Shown here: piece by piece, positions 5,423-8,959 of the stretch
Layout of the letters: every line of letters starts with the position of its first letter
How positions within the stretch are numbered: position 1 is the stretch's first letter
NCBI GenBank assembly: GCA_030596405.1
Contig: JAUVKB010000086.1
Span: forward strand, 1 to 8,959
Direction: 5' to 3'
Length of the DNA: 8,959 nt
DNA from: Deltaproteobacteria bacterium
GTDB taxonomy: Bacteria > Desulfobacterota > Desulfobacteria > Desulfobacterales > JAUVKB01
Translations under genes and position numbers: made by a program
Notes under the pieces: generated by a model
Told to the model about the DNA's origin: nothing
Database searches by the model: none
Seen by the model: the letters and a program-made list of their open reading frames with translations, nothing else

Positions 5423-5848
5423 ATGCACATAACAATGGAACCTATCGGCTTTGTGCATACGGATTTAAAAGAAGTTCCCCGTCACTGGTCGGTTTCCGAT
5501 GTTATCGGAAAGCTTGTTATTGATGAAAAATATATTAAAGGGTTAAAGGATATCAAATCCGGCCAGCGGATTGTCGTTATTTTTTGTTTTCATAAAAATC
5601 AAAACTTTACCCCGCAATTTCTATCTCAAAGGCCATCGCACCGGAAAGAAGAACTCGGCGTCTTCAGCATATGCTCTCCAAAAAGGCCGAATCCTATCGG
5701 CATGTCGGTTCTTGAAGTTGTCAGGATTAATGCCGGTGTCATAGACGTAAAAGGACTTGATATGCTAGACGGCACTCCCATATTAGACATCAAGCCTTTT
5801 ATAGAGGATAAACATAGTTGTCAGAGCTATAAGGGACAAAAATCTTGA
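5423..5848 (+). CDS. trmO: tRNA (N6-threonylcarbamoyladenosine37-N6)-methyltransferase TrmO
   Basis: A 141-residue TrmO (TsaA/YaeB) family protein. It uses S-adenosylmethionine to N6-methylate t6A37 in certain tRNAs, giving m6t6A. The typical N-terminus MEPIGFVHTDLKE starts at residue 5. FSICSPKRPNPIGMSVLEV (81-99) holds the SP-x-RPNPIG signature, and LDMLDGTPILDIKPF (112-126) is the second conserved block. The protein lacks the C-terminal extension of the E. coli enzyme (about 235 residues), as is common in short bacterial and archaeal members. ATG 5423 fits the family N-terminus; ATG 5435 and TTG 5387 (overlapping rlmD) are alternatives. It lies 13 nt after rlmD. Its substrate depends on the t6A pathway, whose first gene, tsaC, is interrupted upstream. 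Confidence 0.9.
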   Translation: MHITMEPIGFVHTDLKEVPRHWSVSDVIGKLVIDEKYIKGLKDIKSGQRIVVIFCFHKNQNFTPQFLSQRPSHRKEELGVFSICSPKRPNPIGMSVLEVVRINAGVIDVKGLDMLDGTPILDIKPFIEDKHSCQSYKGQKS

Positions 5849-5909
5849 TTTTTGATGTAAATCCAGTCTGTTGGCGCTTTTTTGCCGAGTCCCGACATCG
5901 TTTTATCCG

Positions 5910-6143
5910 TCAACTCTTATAATTGTCGATATTCATTGCAAAATTTTCAAAATCGTTTTCAAGAAGAAAACGTGATATTATTTCACCTACCTTATCCGCA
6001 GTATCCACTCGATATACCCCTTTTTCATCACGGCCGGCAATTTTTTTTGAATTATTGACAATCGCCTGAAGGGATGCCGTGGTTATTTCCAGATTGGCAT
6101 TTACAACAACAGTCTCTTTTGAATTATCCATATCGATATCCAT
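5910..6143 (-). CDS. Small protein of unknown function (77 residues)
   Basis: I do not recognise the family with certainty. The product is a mostly hydrophilic, slightly acidic 77-residue protein with no signal peptide, membrane segment or cysteine. It begins with an acidic stretch, then a predicted beta strand (ETVVVNANLEI), a helix (TASLQAIVNNSKKIAG), a short GVYRVDTADK segment and a helix ending in SRFLLENDFENFAMNID. The regular alternation of charged and hydrophobic residues and lack of any competing plus-strand gene support real coding. The start could be ATG 6143, or ATG 6131 (MDNSKE), which has GGA at a better distance; the two are separated by MDID. It is transcribed away from mqnE and shares the AT-rich upstream region with it. 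It ends about 60 nt from the stop of trmO, facing it. Confidence 0.68.
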   Translation of the reverse strand: MDIDMDNSKETVVVNANLEITTASLQAIVNNSKKIAGRDEKGVYRVDTADKVGEIISRFLLENDFENFAMNIDNYKS

Positions 6144-6216
6144 ATCCTGTTATAAGATTTTTATTAAAATCGAGTAATTGGAAAAAATATTGCTATATCA
6201 GCATATTTTTGTTTTA

Positions 6217-6263
6217 TATAATGACCATTAAGGTCATTTATTGTAAAAAAACTTTAAAGTTTT
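6217..6263 (+). promoter_or_regulatory. Putative mqnE promoter with two palindromic operators
   Basis: A perfect -10 box TATAAT (6217-6222) overlaps the inverted repeat AATGACC (6220-6226) / GGTCATT (6232-6238), whose centre is near the expected transcription start. A second perfect 16-bp palindrome, AAAACTTTAAAGTTTT, sits at 6248-6263, 19 nt before the ATG at 6283. No good -35 box is seen at 17 bp, which suggests activator dependence or a non-standard promoter. The gap 6144-6282 also serves the divergent small gene; I see no clear promoter for that strand. Confidence 0.48.
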
Positions 6264-6282
6264 CATAAAGACAAAAAGTGTC

Positions 6283-7368
6283 ATGAATTTATCTTTTATA
6301 GACAACCGGTTATATAAAATCAAAGAAAAAATTGTGAAAGAAAAGCGTCTCGATTTTAAAGACGGACTGATTCTGTTTAACAGCAATGATCTTATCGGGG
6401 TAGGGCGCCTGGCCGACCATGTCCGTCGCAAACGATACGGAAAAGAGGCTTACTATGTATATAACCAGCATTTAAATTATACGAATGTCTGTACAAACAG
6501 GTGTCTTTTTTGTGCATATGCTAAAGATAAGGGCGAAAACGGGGCTTTTACCCTTTCAATAAATGACATCAGGGAAAGGCTTTTGGAACGTATTGATGAA
6601 CCGGTCAGGGAACTACACATTGTCGGAGGGCTTAACCCCTCACTTTCATTTGATTATTATATCGATCTGATCAAGACTGTAAAAATGATCAGGCCGGATT
6701 CAACGGTTAAAGCGTTTACGGCGGTTGAAATCGATCATTTATATAAAATCTCCGGCTACTCTCTTGATGAAACAATAGCCAGGTTAAAGGATGCGGGACT
6801 TGCCATGATACCCGGGGGCGGCGCCGAAGTCATGAGTGAGAGGGTAAGAAACAGACTCTTTCCCAGAAAGATAGACAGCAACAGATGGCTTGAGGTAATG
6901 GAGGCTTTGCATCGCGCAGGCCTTACATCAAACGCCACCATGCTTTACGGTCACATAGAAACCATGGAAGAACGCGTTCAGCATCTTATCCGTTTAAGAT
7001 CCCTTCAGGATAAAACAGGGGGGTTTTCAGCCTATATTCCACTTGCGTTTCACTCAGAAAATACCAAAATGTCACAAATTCCAGCCACAACCGCTTTTGA
7101 CGACCTGAAGAGTATAGCGGCAGCCCGCCTCATTTTGGATAATTTTGATCATATTAAGGCATATTGGGTGATGATAGGCGAGAAACTGGCGCAAGTAGCC
7201 CTTTCTTTTGGCGCAGACGATTTGGACGGAACGATAATTGAAGAAAAGATTACGCATATGGCAGGGGCAAAATCGGCAACAGGACTGACCCGTACCTGTA
7301 TGGAACATATTATAGCTTCAGCAGGATTTAAACCTGTTCAGCGGGATTCTTTTTATTGTCCTGTATAA
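6283..7368 (+). CDS. mqnE: Aminodeoxyfutalosine synthase MqnE (radical SAM)
   Basis: A 361-residue radical-SAM enzyme of the futalosine menaquinone pathway. It joins the enolpyruvyl product of MqnA to S-adenosylmethionine to give aminodeoxyfutalosine. The cluster motif C70-x3-C74-x2-C77 lies in NYTNVCTNRCLFCAYAKDKG. Strong MqnE signatures follow: ELHIVGGLNPSLSFDYYIDL, TVKAFTAVEIDH, AMIPGGGAEVMSERVR, LYGHIET and YWVMIGEKLAQVALSFGADDLDGT. GGLNP and FTAVEI, in place of GGMNP and FSPPEI, separate it from the MqnC next door. Length is normal. The ATG at 6283 has no strong ribosome site, but the N-terminus fits the family. mqnC starts 23 nt downstream, so the pair is very probably one operon driven by the palindrome-rich upstream region. 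Confidence 0.95.
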   Translation: MNLSFIDNRLYKIKEKIVKEKRLDFKDGLILFNSNDLIGVGRLADHVRRKRYGKEAYYVYNQHLNYTNVCTNRCLFCAYAKDKGENGAFTLSINDIRERLLERIDEPVRELHIVGGLNPSLSFDYYIDLIKTVKMIRPDSTVKAFTAVEIDHLYKISGYSLDETIARLKDAGLAMIPGGGAEVMSERVRNRLFPRKIDSNRWLEVMEALHRAGLTSNATMLYGHIETMEERVQHLIRLRSLQDKTGGFSAYIPLAFHSENTKMSQIPATTAFDDLKSIAAARLILDNFDHIKAYWVMIGEKLAQVALSFGADDLDGTIIEEKITHMAGAKSATGLTRTCMEHIIASAGFKPVQRDSFYCPV

Positions 7369-7391
7369 AAAACAAAAGACTAAAATGACTA

Positions 7392-8450
7392 ATGCACAAT
7401 TTAGATAGAATAATCGAAAAAGTTATCTCTGATCAGCGGATCGATTTTAATGAGGCTTTTGACCTTTATAATAATGCAGACATTCTTATGCTGGCCGATC
7501 TGGCAAATAAAAAAAGGTATAAACTGCATCCGGACCCTGTCGTCACCTTTGTTGTGGATCGTAATATTAATTATACGAACGTATGTGTATCAGGCTGCCT
7601 GTTTTGCGCCTATTATCGTCCCCCAGGCCACAGGGAAGCCTTTGTAATTTCAAAAGATGCATTAAAACAAAAGATTAAAGAGACCCTTTCCCTTGGAGGA
7701 ACCCAGATACTTCTTCAAGGAGGAATGAACCCGCAACTCGAATTAGATTTTTATATCGACCTGTTAAAGTTTATCAAGGAAAATTTTCCTGTTCATATTC
7801 ATGGATTTTCACCCCCTGAAATTGCATTCATGGCTGAAAAATCATCCCTTTCCATCAGCGAGACCATAAAAAGACTTGTCGATGCCGGACTCGGCTCAAT
7901 TCCCGGTGGAGGAGCGGAAATACTTGCAGATGAAATAAGAAAAAAGATTTCTCCCAAAAAATGTTCGGCAGACGTTTGGCTTGAGGTTATGAGAACAGCT
8001 CACCGCCTTGGGCTGAAAACTACTGCCACAATGATGTTCGGCCATATTGAAAAGCAGGAACATATCATAGAGCATCTAATAAAAATACGTGAACTGCAGG
8101 ACGAAACCGGCGGGTTTACAGCATTTATACCCTGGACTTTCCAGCCCGAAAATACCGATATTAAGGTTAGGGCGGTTACTTGCGCAGTCTATTTAAAAGT
8201 GTTGGCGCTTTGCAGGCTGGTTCTGGATAATATTCAAAACATCCAGGCGTCGTGGGTTACCCAGGGAGACAAGATTGCCCAGGTGGCGCTTGCATTCGGA
8301 GCCAACGACATCGGAAGCACCATGATAGAAGAAAATGTAGTCGCTGCTGCCGGCGTAAAATACCGTCTGTCGAAATCGGAAATTATTCGCCTGATTAGCG
8401 AAGCAGGATTTAAGGCCGTTCAAAGGGATTGCTTCTATAATCCTGTATAA
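7392..8450 (+). CDS. mqnC: Cyclic dehypoxanthinyl futalosine synthase MqnC (radical SAM)
   Basis: A 352-residue radical-SAM cyclase that converts dehypoxanthine futalosine to the cyclic form, the step that builds the naphthoquinone-precursor ring. The cluster cysteines are C65, C69 and C72 in NYTNVCVSGCLFCAYYRPPG. MqnC signatures are GGTQILLQGGMNPQLELDFYIDL, HGFSPPEI, LGSIPGGGAEIL, MMFGHIE and the FIPWTFQPENT block. It is paralogous to mqnE, and the last 16 codons of the two are close at both protein level (AGFK-VQRD-FY-PV) and DNA level. The ATG at 7392 follows mqnE by 23 nt without a good ribosome site; an overlapping out-of-frame ATG at 7385 opens only a very short frame. The later pathway genes mqnA, mqnB and mqnD are not in the window. 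Confidence 0.95.
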   Translation: MHNLDRIIEKVISDQRIDFNEAFDLYNNADILMLADLANKKRYKLHPDPVVTFVVDRNINYTNVCVSGCLFCAYYRPPGHREAFVISKDALKQKIKETLSLGGTQILLQGGMNPQLELDFYIDLLKFIKENFPVHIHGFSPPEIAFMAEKSSLSISETIKRLVDAGLGSIPGGGAEILADEIRKKISPKKCSADVWLEVMRTAHRLGLKTTATMMFGHIEKQEHIIEHLIKIRELQDETGGFTAFIPWTFQPENTDIKVRAVTCAVYLKVLALCRLVLDNIQNIQASWVTQGDKIAQVALAFGANDIGSTMIEENVVAAAGVKYRLSKSEIIRLISEAGFKAVQRDCFYNPV

Positions 8451-8469
8451 CCGGCACTATGCGGGAAAC

Positions 8470-8488
8470 AGGCCAAGCCTTTATTTTT
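8470..8488 (+). terminator. Weak candidate terminator after mqnC
   Basis: AGGC (8470-8473) pairs with GCCT (8477-8480) around a 3-nt loop, followed by the T-rich TTATTTTT (8481-8488). The position, 20 nt after the mqnC stop and before the convergent flavodiiron gene, suits a terminator, but a 4-bp stem is marginal. Confidence 0.33.
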
Positions 8489-8497
8489 AAGCGAACC

Positions 8498-8959
8498 CTA
8501 AGTAAAATCGTGCTCCTTATGTTTTGCCGCTATGGCGTCAGCCAAACCATCCAATGCCTTAAAAGCATCTGTAGAAGGCACCCCCTTGCAAAGGACGGGG
8601 TCTATAACCTCTACCTTGAGATTGGGAATCATTCCAGCCAGTGTCTCTACGGTTTTACCTCCCCATCCATATGAACCGATAATGGAAAGAAACTTTGCTT
8701 TTGGACGCAGTGCATTTGCCAGAAATGCTCCATAGGCAGCGCAAGGATGAGGCCCTGCGAGGAATGTGGGAGTTCCAATAACAATTGTTGCCGCGTCAAC
8801 CAGAGCCATGGCGAGTTTTCCTATGTCGGTTACCTCCAGGTTGAACTGCTCTACCCTGACGCCTCTCTCCACAAGGGCTGAAACAAGATAATCGACCATC
8901 TTCTTTGTGCTTTCGTGCATGGATATGTAAGGGAGAACCACTGTATTTCGAGGAGGACC
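8498..8959 (-). CDS. fprA: Flavodiiron protein (FprA/ROO type), C-terminal flavodoxin domain, partial
   Basis: Partial at the right edge: the minus-strand frame stays open to 8959, adding GPPRNT before the first in-window GTG, so the gene begins outside. The visible 153 residues match the FMN-binding flavodoxin domain that ends flavodiiron proteins: VVLPYISMHESTKKMVDYL, ATIVIGTPTFLAGPHPCAAYG and the FLSIIGSYGWGGKTVETLAG block around the flavin. Flavodiiron proteins reduce oxygen or nitric oxide in the cytosol of anaerobes, using a di-iron site in an N-terminal beta-lactamase-like domain that would lie off the window. A stand-alone flavodoxin or another multidomain flavoprotein cannot be fully excluded, but the GSYGWGG and GPHP segments favour FprA. 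It ends in TAG and converges on mqnC with a 47-nt gap. Confidence 0.85.
   Translation of the reverse strand, partial: GPPRNTVVLPYISMHESTKKMVDYLVSALVERGVRVEQFNLEVTDIGKLAMALVDAATIVIGTPTFLAGPHPCAAYGAFLANALRPKAKFLSIIGSYGWGGKTVETLAGMIPNLKVEVIDPVLCKGVPSTDAFKALDGLADAIAAKHKEHDFT

Noticed and set aside
8459..8674. 71-codon plus-strand open frame after mqnC
   Set aside because: Most of it is opposite the flavodiiron gene, whose minus-strand translation matches a known domain; the plus-strand product shows nothing recognisable.

Overview
The window looks like an ordinary chromosomal segment of an anaerobic bacterium, most likely a Desulfobacterota relative of the Desulfobacterales. That placement is inferred, not proven. 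It rests on the moderate GC content, the futalosine menaquinone genes mqnE and mqnC side by side, a flavodiiron protein, an iron-sulfur flavoprotein with a compact cysteine motif, and a zinc-ribbon/PilZ protein. I see no phage, transposase, CRISPR array or rRNA.

Layout, left to right. Nucleotides 1-903 hold the 3' part of a purine gene in which the end of PurD (GAR synthetase) runs in frame into a complete PurE (N5-CAIR mutase). Nucleotides ~887-1528 hold tsaC (threonylcarbamoyl-AMP synthase), broken by one in-frame TGA and lacking an obvious start codon. A tRNA-Leu(CAA) at 1589-1675 has its own promoter and a probable terminator. Next come a zinc-ribbon/PilZ protein (1807-2298) and a YfcE-type metallophosphoesterase (2314-2787), 15 nt apart. 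A 129-nt gap with paired repeats precedes a fused iron-sulfur flavoprotein/arsenate-reductase-like gene (2917-3912). It is followed by rlmD/rumA-type rRNA methyltransferase (4021-5409) and trmO (5423-5848), which are probably co-transcribed. A 77-residue unknown protein (5910-6143) lies on the minus strand. Its upstream region, which carries two palindromes, is shared with mqnE (6283-7368), and mqnC (7392-8450) follows. The right edge holds the C-terminal flavodoxin domain of a flavodiiron protein on the minus strand (8498-8959), convergent with mqnC.

Functional links. mqnE and mqnC encode two radical-SAM steps of the futalosine route to menaquinone. tsaC and trmO act on the same nucleotide, position 37 of ANN-decoding tRNAs: TsaC supplies the threonylcarbamoyl-AMP for t6A and TrmO N-methylates t6A. 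With rlmD and the tRNA gene, the middle of the window is rich in RNA modification and translation functions. The flavoprotein/ArsC fusion and the flavodiiron protein suggest redox or stress detoxification.

The points most worth a second look are the PurD-PurE fusion, the nonsense codon in tsaC, the flavoprotein-ArsC fusion with a 12-bp repeat expansion at its redox-cysteine loop, and the palindromes between the -10 box and start codon of mqnE. No stretch over 300 bases lacks a gene; the longest gaps (about 130-140 nt) are described in their own entries.
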